Shown: positions 14,001 through 23,703 of the stretch, piece after piece
How the letters are laid out: every line of letters starts with the position of its first letter
Numbering within the stretch: the first letter of the stretch is position 1
The notes under the pieces: generated by a model
What the model was told of the DNA's origin: nothing
Seen by the model: only the letters and a program-made list of their open reading frames with translations
Databases searched by the model: none
Assembly: GCA_900708905.1 (NCBI GenBank)
Contig: CAADRB010000066.1
Coordinates: 466,709 to 530,708, forward strand
DNA length: 64,000 nt
Direction of reading: 5' to 3'
Source of the DNA: Hymenolepis diminuta
Lineage: Eukaryota; Platyhelminthes; Cestoda; Cyclophyllidea; Hymenolepididae
Translations under genes and position numbers: made by a program

Positions 14001-17000
14001 GAATTGAAAATAGGAGAAAATTAAAATGACGAATTTAAAAGAAAACTGAGAAGTGAGACATATTTAATTAGCTCTAACTTCAATTTGAACGTTAAATAAG
14101 GCGAGACTTTTCATCCCTGTTCCCCTCTAATATAAATAGAATAGGGCTTTAATTTATTTTACAAAAACACTAGAATAACATATGGGCTGAAAAGTCCCGG
14201 GCCTAACAAAGAAAACACAGTTTTCTGGTTCAAATTTAGCTTTATTCATCAACGTAATCTCCATCAAGAGCAACGCAATCATTCCAGCGCCGCTCTAACA
14301 TTTCAATACCACTTTTGTAGAATGATTTATCTTTTGCCTTAAAATAGGCCTCAGTTTCGGCCATAACCTCTTCATTCTTGCCAAATTTCTTACCGGCGAG
14401 CATTTTTTCAGGTCTGCGAACAGCCAGTAGTCTCTGAGAGCCAAATCTGGCGAATACGGTGGATGTGGGAGCAATNCGAAGTTCAATTCATGTAGTTTTG
14501 CCATTGTTTTGATTCACTTGTCACACGGTGCGTCGTCTTGATGAAACACCATTTTTTTCTTTCCCATATGCGGTCGTTTCTTTGCAATTTCCGCCTTCAA
14601 ACGCTCCAATAACGCTATATAATATTCACTCTTAATGGTGTTTCCTTTCTCAAGATAGTCCATGAATATTACACCACGCACATCCCAAAATACCNNNNNN
14701 NNNNNNNNNNNNNNNNNNNNNNNNNNNNNNNNNNNNNNNNNNNNNNNNNNNNNNNNNNNNNNNNNNNNNNNNNNNNNNNNNNNNNNNNNNNNNNNNNNNN
14801 NNNNNNNNNNNNNNNNNNNNNNNNNNNNNNNNNNNNNNNNNNNNNNNNNNNNNNNNNNNNNNNNNNNNNNNNNNNNNNNNNNNNNNNNNNNNNNNNNNNN
14901 NNNNNNNNNNNNNNNNNNNNNNNNNNNNNNNNNNNNNNNNNNNNNNNNNNNNNNNNNNNCTAACTCACGCAACTTCACTTTTCCATCATTCAAAACGATT
15001 TTGTGGATTTCTTTATGTTTTCTGGTGTTACCGCCTCATTTGGACGTCCACTGCGTTCTGTGTGTCTCGATGTCGGCGTCTCTACGACCACGTTTGAAGT
15101 CAGCAAACCAACGTTTTACTGTTGTTTTGGATGGAGCGGAGTCCCCATAGCATATTTCAAGCCATTGCTTCGCTTGAACGGTATTTTTTCCCATCAAGAA
15201 GCAGTGTAAAATTAAAACACGAAATTGTTTTTGATCCATTGTTTTGAAAATACCAAAAGTAGCGTCACACTTAGCACAATAACTCACAAACTAATGAATA
15301 GAATATCATGAAACTTTAACAGGTGTCTTTTGAAGGTTAGTATTAACTGAAAAAAGGGTGACTGCAATAAAACTAGCGACATCTGTGTGTTAGGCCCGGG
15401 ACTTTTCAGCCCATGTGTTAAGTTGGCTTTACTCGAACTTGACTTGACCCTTAATATGGTGTAGGAAACGGTTACTGTTAATAATTAACATCGACTTAAG
15501 TTGCAAAGACATTTGAGCAGTATCCAACAATAGCTATCTTATAATATTAGTGGACGATTCCACGACTAAAGACAATCTGCATAGTCTAACACAGATAATC
15601 AAGAGTTCATACTCTTCCAACCAGCTAACAGTGATACTGGATATATACACTAAGATCCTATGAGAATGGCTTCAAGAGACTCAATCATAATTAAAGTCTA
15701 AAGTTCTTGAGATTTCTGTCATGAGTGACAAATCTGTAGTATCAGACGCCGTTTAAAACGATGTGTTAGGGAAAAGGCATTAGACATTGTCAATCTCAGT
15801 AGATCTTCATCATGGGGGAATTTTTCGTGAAATTACAATGCCATTCCATGATAAGAAGCAAATGACAAAAAGGTAATAGTTTTCAAATCATATTAGTGAA
15901 CTAAGTTGGTAGAATAAAGGTGAGTTTATTTGTGACTTGGACAAGTAGCGAATATTAGCACATACTATCTTCGTAGTTCTCTCTCTTCCTCCCTCGTATC
16001 ACTAATACAAACCGTACTTGGCGTCTTTAATTAAATGAACTAGACACTAACCTCTAGTTATCTACACAAAATACTTCATTGGATGCAAATGTTAAACAAT
16101 GTATAAATAACCCTTGCTATAGCCCTCGATACTGAAAAATGTCGTTTGCTAATCCATTTTCGTTCAGTAACAGATTTAATTAACTCTAATCCAAGGTTGG
16201 ATACTCTTAAGACATGGCATATAGTTCACATTCCTCACTTCCCTTTCCCTCTCTAATTATCCAGACTCCATTTCATTTTTCTCCCCCTAAAGTCAGCAAA
16301 AATACAGGAGGTAAGCCGGAAGAAAGAAAACGAATGACTAGCTTGGCTTCGATTAGTTTGAAATTTACCTTAATGATTATAAATTACCCTAATTACGCCT
16401 AACTGTCAAGCAGCATTACAAATAAGTATTAAAGAAGACATAAATAGTAATGCCACCACGAAACAACGCTGTAAAACACGGGATCCTCATCCAATTTCTT
16501 ACAGCCACGAAAAATTAAATTAAGTGACACCTTGAAAAGAATTAACCAGATTTAGGTAACTGTAAATCACAATTTAATATCTTGGAGCTGGGCATACGTT
16601 TCGCATACTTCTCCCACTCTTTCTAAACAACTAAACTTCATTTCTTTTCTTTCCCTAAACTCAGTCAAAACACGGAAAGCAAACCGGAAAGGAAAGCAAG
16701 AGAATGACTAACTTGACTTAGCTTAGCTTCACAATTTCTCCAATTGCGTTCCAGTTGCTACTGTATGCGATGAGGATTTTAAAACTAAATTGTGATTCAC
16801 AGCTTAGTTTAGAGGAGAGAAGGGATGGTAGAGAGGAAAAAGCGAAGGGATTTTTCAAAAAGGCAGTTATTTAATTGTCATCATTTCAAGTGACCCTTCA
16901 AAATGAAGGAAATTTAAACGATGCCAAAAGGCCATACCTGGCGGTAAAGTAAAAAAGCTCGAAGACATACCCTGACCAATTTAATAATTCTAAAATAAGA

Positions 17001-20000
17001 AGCGTACTCATCTTGAAGAGACCACAGCTTAAGAAGTTCTGACAAGTTAAAGTTATTATCTATAGCATCTCTGTTTTACCAAAACGGTAAGTTGCAGCAT
17101 ATCATCCAAGAACACTTTGTCTTTTCAACTATTTAGCAAACTCTAAAATAGAGCGGCAGGACCGACTATTCTTGATTAAACAATACCGATCAACAAGCAC
17201 TGAGTATCGTAGACAAACACTTGCTGCAATCCAGGAGACGAGTCGTGAAGTTTTAATTTTGGAATGTGAGCTACCTATTTAGTAACTATTGTACAACCCG
17301 AATCCAAACACCAAATGGAGTAATACTTTGGTCCTTTGATACTTTGACGTTGGTCCCAGTATTTTTTCATCCCCCATCTCCCCTTATCATTCATTAAACT
17401 TGCTCTCAAAATATTTTAGTTGCTCCCCACAATTATAAATTTTAAAATCCTGTTTGAATTACTGTGGTTAATAATAATCAAGCAATAGCTAGAAATTCGA
17501 GCTCTAATTCCCATTTCATAGTAGAGATAGATTTGCTAAATGACGATTGAAAACAGTATTAGACACAAATTCAGTCGAAAGGAGACATGGACACAAAGAC
17601 AATTAAAAAAGCCAGGCCAATGAAAAGAACGATGAATCATTAGAGATGGAGAGAAGTGCAAGATGTGATGTGGGCAGACGCTCGACTGTGTTCTATCAAG
17701 CGTAAATGATCCATAGAGCGTTGTCAGCAAGCCGGGCAGAATTAATATTTACTAATTAAATAAAATTCATGGTCATGACATGAAGGGATCTGGAGATAAA
17801 GTGCCGTTTAGATAAAAGATTCAATCAAACCATAGATTGTCCTTCTAGGTATCAAATTGATGCACCGAATGGATTATAACAAAATAGTATTGGATGAGCA
17901 TAAATACACTATAGAACTGAGCAATAGCATAGCTAACATAGAATTTCAAGAGTTTTCCTCTCTAAATTGTACGCTCACATATAGTTTGGATCTTTGATTC
18001 GGTCTAATTGCGCTGTTTGTGAAAAATGAATTGGCTTAACTAAAAGTGATGAGATATGGATCCGACGTAATAAATAGTAGAATTACGGATTAATAGTGTT
18101 GCTCATTTAATTGCTCTCAGCCTGTAACCTACCCAGATAATAGGTTTGGTGACCTTTAAAGAGGAAGACTGTTGAAATTTAATAAGAAATAAGGTTTACA
18201 TAAAAAATGGGCGATTTATAAAATAAATCAGAAAATGATATACATTGAATCAGTTTAACTTAAGATCAGCTATCGTTCTAGTTACCTTTACTTTCAAGCT
18301 AGATGCATACATAAAGCAATACATTTGGTTTTGCATATCCAATAAGATAGGAATGATTCTGCACTACTGAGTACCTCTTTAGTCAACATTAAGCAAGTGC
18401 AATTCACCTATACAAAGTTTTCGTGACTCAAACAAATGGATTAAGTTTACAGACTTGTTGAAATTTTTATAATCTCCCTAAAGAGTGTATCGGGAACATA
18501 AATCATTTCCCTCTCAACTTAAGGAAGTAAACGTCGAAAAATAAGCTCCAGTAGCCAAATCATAAGGGTAATTAAATCCTCGGAGCCAGAAGTCCAAAAT
18601 AAAGCATTTATAGATTAAGGTATAAATACAAAAGAGAATCGATTTGACTTAAGGGGTCGTAACATACTTTCGAATGGCTCACATGCTCCACAAAATGGTA
18701 AAAAGCAATAAAAGTTCAGAAGCAAATTTATATAATATATATAACAAGACAGAAGGACGTTAGAGATGGAAAAAAAGTAACATTATAAAAACTTTGGCGA
18801 ACGAATGCAGTAGCTGCAATATACATATATATATACATATGTATATATATAATGTATTCTATAAAAATATCATTCGTTCCAATGATTTTAATAAGAATAT
18901 GTTCCATTTCTCCTCCTTTGACAAGTTTAAATTGAGAATCCAGTCGTACAAGCTAGGTTAAAAAATTCAATACAAAATGAACCAAAGTTAAGACAGAGGG
19001 TCATTAAGTAATAACTGGAACTCTTCATGACAATCAACTTAAATGATTAATACTAGTAATTTCGTTAAATTGAATAATCCTAATACCTATCAAATAGGCT
19101 GGCACAAGGCGTCATCAGCCTGGTCGACTAACATGATACCTGCCCCAGATTTTAGAACGTTCGATAACCCTCAGATAGGATAAGAGTTAATGCCGCATGT
19201 TTACCTCTAAGAGTAATTAAAGGCCCCGGAGACCCAAACCCAACACGCGTATCCAGGTTAAAAACTAGACGCAGAGCAATAAAATGCCGTCAAAGTCTTA
19301 TCAGGTAAGTGACAGGTTCCATTGAATCTCCCCACTCCTTTAAACCCACCTCTTCAAAACTCCGTTTCATTCCCCACGAAACAGCACATTACAACATACA
19401 CCTCAATAAAAGTATTATACCATCTATTAATCCACCTATTAATCTAGATTTTTGTTGCTTTTCTTTTCTTCTTCCCACTCACTATATCGCTGTTTTGGCG
19501 ACGAAAGTAGCAGTAGCAGCAGTTTATTTGTGCGCTGATTACAAGGCGCGCCACATACCTATTAATTAATCGAGGAGCAAGGGGTTACCCCCACGCCCAT
19601 ACATCAGCAGTGGTGAATAATAGAAACGTAGAAAACAATATTAAAGTTTTCATTGCCGCTTTGTACGACGCTATGATCGAGGAGAGCAAGGCTGATAGCT
19701 TAGGTCACCTGTAAAATCAGGAGCGCTTGGTCAAAAGAAAGGACTGACGCTTAAGTCGTCTGGCACCTGCTACTACTCGAGCGAGTACTTGTTTGTGTGC
19801 ATTTACGTGATAAATGTGGCTTTGTCTAGGGTACGGCATTTTAGTGCTACTAACTGCTTGGGCTGGCGAAAATGAACGTGTTGATTTATGTTGGTTTAAT
19901 CCTTAACTATCAACAGATAATGACTTTAATATGATCCATTCATTAAACGAGCAAAGCACGACTAGACTGTAGATCCAACCATCTATATCATAACACAGTT

Positions 20001-23000
20001 TGTACCCTTTCGGTAAACATTTTGCTCCTGCTCTCCTAGAGTTCTTTCTCACTGACTCAATCTATTCGGTGATGTCTGGTCTTTCACTAGACTCCGGGAG
20101 TTAATATCTGAGAAGAGCAATTTACCACTTCTAAGTTAAGCAGGATAAGGTATTATCAAGGCATTATTCCTCAACCCAGTAGCTGTAAAACATCAAAAAA
20201 TTTATGTGCTTTGGTTTCTACTTTCATCCACTAAGTTAATTATTCCAGTCTCAGACTGTGGAAGAATCCTATCCCTATTAAAGTAAACGTTTTAACATAA
20301 TAAATGCAATAACCGTGGCCCAGAGAATAAATTTCAATTAATTTAAATCCATAATCAAATCTGACAAAAGACGGAAAAACCACCATCAATTCTTGAATAA
20401 TTCAAATAAAATGTGATTTTTTTAAAAGACATTCTTAACTAAACTTACCAGTTCCATAAGTATCTAGGGCCATAAATATGCACTGAGTATGAAGGAAGCC
20501 AGTGGTAGCAATTAAATACAGGCTCTAGATGGTTAGTAAACATTCCAAAGTAATGCGAAGAATTCTCTAAACCCCATATTTAGAAGACTAGAATTCCTAT
20601 ATTCTCTATATCTCCTTCGTCATTAATCATGAGTGCAGAAAAAAATAAGCTACTCACCTTGCATCCAAAAAGCGCGAACGCAGGATCATAACAGCCTCGC
20701 AAATGCTCTGTTTTAACTGGGTCTCAATCGCTCTGAACTTGCGTCGAATTATTCCCACCATGAGTTCAATTTCCGTCGAAGAAATTGGACGGCTTCGGCT
20801 CTGCTCACGCAGAAGATTAACCACATGACCAGTGAATTCATCACAGGCCTAATAAAAACAGACGGAACGCTCAGAAATTCCCAGAAAACCTATATTATAG
20901 GATCATTATAAGAGAGAACCTTACATTCTTGTACTTCTCCAACTCAGTATGATAGAGCTGACGAATCTGCGTGAGCTTGACCCGATAATCTGCGTGTTCG
21001 ATTTGGCCACTATCACCGGCCATTCCACTGGCACCATCAAAGTCACCAATGTCGTTAGTTCCAGTGACACCCTCGGCAATCAACATCTTGTCCAACCTTA
21101 GGAGTTGAGGATCCGGGGCGTTCAACTCCTCTTCTGTACTGGCTGCAGCTGTACTGCGTAGACTCAGGGCTTAAAAAAGAGATACGTAAGCAATATTAGA
21201 CTCATTTTGATTAATCAAGGTAATCTAACCAGCAGAAAATTAAAGCCTATAGTGCTAAAGAAAACTTTCAACGACGAAGTGGAGAGAGGTGACTAGGTCT
21301 ATATGCACACTGCTGAGAAATAGATAATTCTACACTAACTTCACCAACGAATGACAAAGAGATGAGAAGCAAAAAACTTTATGAGGGTTATGGAGAGGCT
21401 TTAGAAAACGTAGGAATCTGATGAATAAAACGATAAATGTTCACACATAGGTGTATTAAATGACAAAAAAAAAAGGAATTTTGACAGAACAGCACTTCAT
21501 CGAGCATCCTAAGAAATCTTTATTCGAATACTTCGATTTAGATCTGTTGCTATCAAAACACCAGATACAAGCTCTATCCCGTTTCTAATCTTATTAATAC
21601 AAGCAGCCCAGGATAGACGTTTTCCTCGATTATCAATCGAATTACGATAATGGAAAAGTTTTTGAACAGCCAACAACTATTCATTTAACAGCACCAACCA
21701 ACCTTAATGACTCTTTCAAGGGGAGTCTATCAATACTCGATTTTAAGAAAAATTTTGAATTTAATAACCCAGTAGCAAACACAATAAAAGTTTTATTCAA
21801 TAGATTTCTCAGCTAAGCTCAAACTAAAAATAACGACCTCAAATATTGCAAACTCGGATCTTAGGGACGAAGAATATCCGAAATTTTGGAAGTTCTTATA
21901 TTTCAGGATCAAAGTCCTTCCTCCCCTCAAGAAAGTGCGACATCGGAAGCTAAACATCTCCCTATCTAGCAGGTACCTAAGGTAGGGACACTGATTAAAT
22001 GTACTAAATCAGAGAAACAAAGAAATGCAAGAATTCGTTCAAATTAACCTCCTATTCTAATGGGTATAATGAAAATAAATGCATCAAATATGAAAATGCT
22101 CATAAAGTTGACCACCTTTAACAATGATGGCTATGAGCGAATTCATTTGCTTCGCTGCCTCATCATTTAAAAGTTGCGCAGCTAGATAACGAAATGATTA
22201 ACCGGCAAGTTGAAATTGACTATGCTATTTTTACCTATCAGCTCATGGTATAAACGAATAAATCAAATTGGGATAACCAACAATTCGATAAAACCAACTG
22301 GCTAACAAGGTCTTTATCGCGAATGTGAACTTACCCAAAAACACAAGAGTCAACACGTGATGAGCTTTAAAATACTTCTAGTATCCAAATAAATATAAAT
22401 AAATAAAGGAACTCTTGACTTTGGAATGCATTCCATCCCGACCCCATTTAAATAGTACTCTTTAGCGTTCCCCAGATGCTATCCAATGACTGAAATCTAG
22501 AAAGATCTTTTTGTACTGCCATAGATAATAGCCCTCTTATCCTAAACGTGGTACTATGTTTATATTTTCACCAGAGAAACATTAAGTTACCTCCGTTATT
22601 AATCCTCTCATCCTCATCCCTGTAGTAGAATTTAGAGTTTACTTTTACTAAGTGCAAGAGTTAGTAAACATTTCATAATTAATCAGCAACTACAGCATTA
22701 GGATGCACCCCAGTTTTATGACAAAAATCTGACTTGCGAGTTGGAAGTTTGCTGGAGGTGCTGCATAGAAATTACAATTGATCAAAAACAACATACGTAC
22801 TTTAATTAAGTTGGCTACATAAGATGCAGAAGCAGTGACCGCATATAGGGGATATTGATATTATGGATAGTACTAAGTCAAAAGAATTCAATAAATTCAA
22901 TGAAACAGTTTAGAGGGGAATGTAAGAAAAGGTACTTATAGTACTGAGATCAAACACAAAATAACGGTTTACATCTATACGGCAAAGTTTGTTTTAGTGA

Positions 23001-23703
23001 AAACAAATAAGACCTGATATGCAAAATGGACAGAGACGATAAGTAACGAACATAGGAAGAACAAAAGACACAATTCAAAAACCTAAAGAAACGAAATCCA
23101 AAGGAAAGAAAACATGAACACAATCTATCATAACGCGTAATTTCCTGAAAAAAAGACCGAAGTAGCCGTTTAAAAATCAAATAAGGCTTAAAGCGTGATT
23201 TTCATACATTCCAGTATAGTTAAAACAAAAAATCATAACTCACCGGTTTTCTCCTTGATCTCGCAAAATACATTGTAGAGAGCAGGTTTTAGTCTATGGT
23301 TGTTCAGGGCTTGTTTTCTGGAAAATTGAACAATAATACGGCAAAGAATTCATTAGAGAAAAAAGTGCTAAGCAAAGTAATGATAAATGAAAAAGAAATA
23401 TATTTAGCGTCCTTAGATAGTATAATAACATCAAGTGACAAAAGTTAACCTTTCTTTTGTTTAATAGCATCTTTGCAAAGTAACTAACCTCTCCTGTGCT
23501 TCATCAATGCTTTGGTGAGATACGCTCAAAAGTTCTTGAAGTTCACGACCAGTAACTTGTGTTCTGTGTTCAAGAGATAAGTTCTCAGTATCGACTGGTG
23601 CGCTACCTCCCCTTTGGTCAAAAGGAGGCATATAATTTGGTCCAAATGTACCATGCTGCATGGAGCTGCCGGGAGTGCACATTGACTGGTTATTCCAACT
23701 CAT
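1944..23703 (-). CDS. pbx: PBX/extradenticle TALE homeobox transcription factor (complete, 7 coding exons)
   Basis: This is a nuclear DNA-binding cofactor of the PBC class, which pairs with Hox and MEIS/PREP proteins on composite sites. The coding exons in transcript order are 23489-23703, 23244-23317, 20925-21169, 20658-20848, 10136-10271, 3764-3919 and 1944-2081. They total 1155 bp, or 384 residues plus TGA. Every junction has GT-AG ends and keeps frame. PBC-A lies at about residues 50-97 (SIDEAQER, then [14 protein letters not shown]) and PBC-B at about 165-241 ([20 protein letters not shown]). The 63-residue TALE homeodomain spans about 241-303, with the PYP loop and [12 protein letters not shown]; Gly at homeodomain position 50 is typical of PBC proteins. 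The C-terminus ends in a basic ERKRSKM. The length is close to the roughly 350-430 residues usual for PBX proteins. The family assignment is near certain. The start Met follows an in-frame TAG, but an upstream non-coding exon remains possible. Confidence 0.95.
2082..3763 (-). other. pbx intron 6
   Basis: 1.7-kb intron with GT-AG ends. It contains a SINE-like repeat copy at about 2880-3100. A 66-codon open frame at 2311-2511 has no recognisable domain. Confidence 0.8.
2880..3100 (-). repeat. SINE-like dispersed repeat, copy 1
   Basis: The segment aligns by eye with 24905-25135 and 60685-60850. Shared landmarks in order on the plus strand are ACCACTCC, AATTAACCAC, CGTTAGCCA, an ACGCCGAT block, and a GTGCAC near the end. 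On the minus strand it contains GGTGGCGCAGTGGTCAACGT, which resembles the A box and D-arm of a tRNA-derived SINE head. No clear B box follows at the right spacing, so a tRNA origin is inference. Confidence 0.5.
3764..3919 (-). CDS. pbx: pbx coding exon 6 (homeodomain recognition helix)
   Basis: This 156-bp, phase 0-0 exon lies between acceptor CTCCGTAG and donor GATGAT|GTAAGT. It encodes [20 protein letters not shown] and then [15 protein letters not shown], the conserved post-homeodomain helix that packs on the homeodomain in PBX. A His/Pro/Gly-rich tail follows. WFGN contains the invariant DNA-contacting Asn (homeodomain position 51). Confidence 0.96.
4231..4460 (+). repeat. 5' LTR of the Ty3/gypsy element
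   Basis: It aligns with 8483-8675. Shared blocks are AAAGAAATTAAAGTAACAAT, GTGGAGAAAACAGAAG versus GTGGGGAAAACAGAAG, AATAACGTGTGT, and CTGTGACTATTTTGGAGGC. The 5' copy has about 35 bp that the 3' copy lacks, near 4290-4320. The exact ends are uncertain. Confidence 0.75.
4490..5240 (+). pseudogene. gag remnant of the Ty3/gypsy element
   Basis: Broken gag sequence spread over several frames. One frame (4515-4661) reads [20 protein letters not shown] before a stop. Another shows [13 protein letters not shown] near 4890-4930. A third, around 4982-5170, has [20 protein letters not shown] and an SAK-containing stretch as in capsid-type gag. An uninterrupted ORF at 4594-4995 (133 codons) begins with a hydrophobic, signal-peptide-like run. 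It is out of frame with the gag matches on both sides, so I treat it as a by-product of frameshifts. Confidence 0.65.
5940..6760 (+). pseudogene. Reverse transcriptase remnant of the Ty3/gypsy element
   Basis: The start of the palm/finger region is seen as [20 protein letters not shown] (about 5963-6022). The polymerase active-site box is at 6403-6429 as AYLDDTTVV, which keeps both catalytic Asp residues of YLDD. Frameshifts and stops lie between these blocks, so no enzyme can be made. The order and spacing match Ty3/gypsy pol. Confidence 0.75.
6880..7300 (+). pseudogene. RNase H remnant of the Ty3/gypsy element
   Basis: The frame reads [19 protein letters not shown] (about 6886-6945), then YRQIEEGVW and a block equivalent to the TDHKPLLSL tether/RNase H motif near 7040-7070. 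Stops and shifts separate the parts. The minus-strand ORF over 7053-7277 is a shadow. Confidence 0.65.
7440..8246 (+). pseudogene. Integrase remnant of the Ty3/gypsy element
   Basis: The best-preserved part is 7869-8246, with [20 protein letters not shown], in which the Glu of QAE corresponds to the third catalytic residue of the DDE core. [20 protein letters not shown] and LMGRKPR follow. The upstream core and the zinc-binding region are frame-broken. The uninterrupted stretch continues to a stop at 8244-8246. Confidence 0.75.
8483..8675 (+). repeat. 3' LTR of the Ty3/gypsy element
   Basis: Diverged partner of the repeat at 4231-4460. It begins near TGTTAGATAAAACAG, consistent with a TG-starting LTR, and ends around CAATTACA. 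Substitutions and indels between the two copies show that it is an old insertion. Confidence 0.75.
8676..10135 (-). other. Remainder of pbx intron 5
   Basis: No gene or recognisable repeat found. The 311 bases between exon 6 and the 5' LTR (3920-4230) also hold nothing I can name. Confidence 0.6.
10136..10271 (-). CDS. pbx: pbx coding exon 5 (homeodomain arm, helices 1-2)
   Basis: This 136-bp exon lies between acceptor CCTTTTAG and donor CCCAG|GTACGT. It encodes the basic arm RRKRRNF, helix 1 ([11 protein letters not shown]), the three-residue TALE loop (NPYP) and helix 2 through ITVSQ. The exon ends exactly before the Val-Ser-Asn-Trp-Phe of helix 3. Read-through into the intron would stop after 22 more codons and lose the recognition helix. 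Confidence 0.96.
10272..14180 (-). other. pbx intron 4, exon-5-proximal part
   Basis: No supported gene. Short minus-strand ORFs at 10415-10621 and 13352-13549 have no recognisable domain. The segment around 11050-11240 is purine-rich on the plus strand, with several imperfect short repeats. Confidence 0.5.
14183..14210 (+). repeat. mariner left terminal inverted repeat
   Basis: It matches the reverse complement of the right end over about 27 bp with no mismatch, from the flanking TA inward to CTAACA. Confidence 0.9.
14225..15239 (-). pseudogene. mariner transposase, frameshifted and gap-interrupted
   Basis: Starts at the ATG of [17 protein letters not shown] (15239) with the paired helix-turn-helix DNA-binding region ([18 protein letters not shown]). 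At least one frameshift lies near 15040-15070, and a second near 15010-15030. The part beyond the gap reads [20 protein letters not shown], then HQDDAP (second catalytic Asp region) and HPPYSPDLA with the third Asp nearby, which is the DD34D signature of mariner. The first catalytic Asp should lie under the N run. There is a single ambiguous base at 14476. The copy is dead as assembled. Confidence 0.85.
14695..14959. other. Assembly gap (265 N)
   Basis: Unresolved bases inside the mariner transposase. The total element length with the gap is what a full-length mariner should have, so the gap size estimate looks right. The gap probably results from read ambiguity among many near-identical copies. 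Confidence 0.98.
15386..15413 (-). repeat. mariner right terminal inverted repeat
   Basis: Inverted partner of 14183-14210. It is followed by TG instead of the expected TA. Confidence 0.9.
16200..16395 (+). repeat. Locally duplicated repeat unit 1
   Basis: It aligns with 16585-16750. Shared order: a CT-rich run, CCATTTCATTTTTCT, CCCTAAAGTCAG, an AAGCCGGAA block, and GAATGACTAGCTTGGCTTCG. Confidence 0.6.
16585..16750 (+). repeat. Locally duplicated repeat unit 2
   Basis: Partner of 16200-16395. Corresponding blocks are CTTCATTTCTTTTCTTTCC, CCCTAAACTCAGTC, AAACCGGAAAGGAAAG and GAATGACTAACTTGACTTAG. Divergence is moderate, roughly one base in five by eye. Confidence 0.6.
17009..17478 (+). repeat. 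Dispersed repeat family, copy A (470 bp)
   Basis: Almost base-identical to 35657-36114. The differences I can see are a few bases at the left edge, single substitutions, and a 9-bp insertion (CCTGTTTGA) near 17449-17457. It lies within pbx intron 4. It has no coding capacity, no inverted termini and no poly-A tail that I can see. Confidence 0.9.
18821..18857. repeat. AT-rich palindrome
   Basis: Alternating TA/CA sequence centred on CATATG, forming a near-perfect inverted repeat of about 27 bp. Probably a mutable microsatellite with cruciform potential. Confidence 0.7.
19190..19890. promoter_or_regulatory. GC-raised, non-coding island in pbx intron 4 (candidate enhancer)
   Basis: This stretch of about 700 bp is clearly richer in G and C than the surrounding intron. 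It contains CpG-bearing words (GGCGCGCC, ACACGCG, CGAGCGAG), homeodomain-type ATTA clusters near 19561, and one TGATTTAT (19882-19889) that fits a PBX-Hox composite site. A single 8-mer of this kind is expected several times by chance. Enhancer function is inference from composition and position. Confidence 0.3.
20658..20848 (-). CDS. pbx: pbx coding exon 4 (PBC-B)
   Basis: This 191-bp exon is separated from exon 3 by an intron of only 76 bp. It encodes [38 protein letters not shown] and [20 protein letters not shown]. The Ser-rich segment after the Arg repeats corresponds to the phosphorylatable PBC-B region described in the family. The donor GCAAG|GTGAGT ends in phase 2, and the next exon supplies the last base of Arg242. 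Confidence 0.94.
20925..21169 (-). CDS. pbx: pbx coding exon 3 (linker and start of PBC-B)
   Basis: This 245-bp exon lies between acceptor TTTTTTAAG and donor AAGAAT|GTAAGG. It encodes an Ala/Ser/Glu-rich linker, then [19 protein letters not shown], a variable Gly/Asp-rich stretch, and [20 protein letters not shown]. The variable stretch sits where vertebrate PBX proteins have a poly-Ala or Gly linker. The exon ends in phase 0. Confidence 0.94.
21170..23243 (-). other. pbx intron 2
   Basis: 2.07-kb intron bounded by CCG|GTGAGT and TTTTTTAAG. The minus-strand ORF at 22950-23180 shows no domain. Nothing else recognised. Confidence 0.6.
23244..23317 (-). CDS. pbx: pbx coding exon 2 (PBC-A core)
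   Basis: This 74-bp exon lies between acceptor TTTTCCAG and donor CCG|GTGAGT. It enters in phase 2 and leaves in phase 1. It encodes [20 protein letters not shown] followed by KEKT, the most conserved block of PBC-A and matching the family almost residue for residue. The intron separating it from exon 1 is only 171 bp. Confidence 0.94.
23489..23703 (-). CDS. pbx: pbx coding exon 1 (N-terminus and start of PBC-A)
   Basis: Encodes residues 1-71 plus two bases of codon 72. It starts [15 protein letters not shown] and has a Gly/Pro/Met-rich N-terminus, then [20 protein letters not shown] of the PBC-A domain. The donor is GAGAG|GTTAGT at 23489/23488. The ATG is directly preceded by TAG in frame. 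The CTAACTAG just before it could itself be a weak splice acceptor, so the first transcribed exon may lie further upstream. Confidence 0.92.

Larger units (their letters stand above)
14183..15413 (-). mobile_element. mariner (Tc1/mariner superfamily) DNA transposon with internal gap
   Basis: An element of about 1.23 kb has perfect terminal inverted repeats. Both ends read GGGCTGAAAAGTCCCGGGCC inward and continue CTAACA. The left flank is TA (14181-14182), the canonical mariner target. The right flank is TG (15414-15415), so one target copy has probably mutated. The transposase lies on the minus strand, the same orientation as pbx. A run of 265 N (14695-14959) covers the middle. Length and end structure match full-length mariners. 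Confidence 0.92.
15414..20657 (-). other. pbx intron 4, exon-4-proximal part
   Basis: Apart from the repeats listed separately, it contains an AT palindrome near 18821-18857 and a GC-raised stretch at about 19190-19890. Short ORFs (16214-16402, 17536-17730, 19309-19569) have no domain. Confidence 0.5.

Noticed and set aside
14662..15150. Plus-strand ORF spanning the N gap
   Set aside because: Antisense shadow of the mariner transposase, made long only because N codons are read as open.
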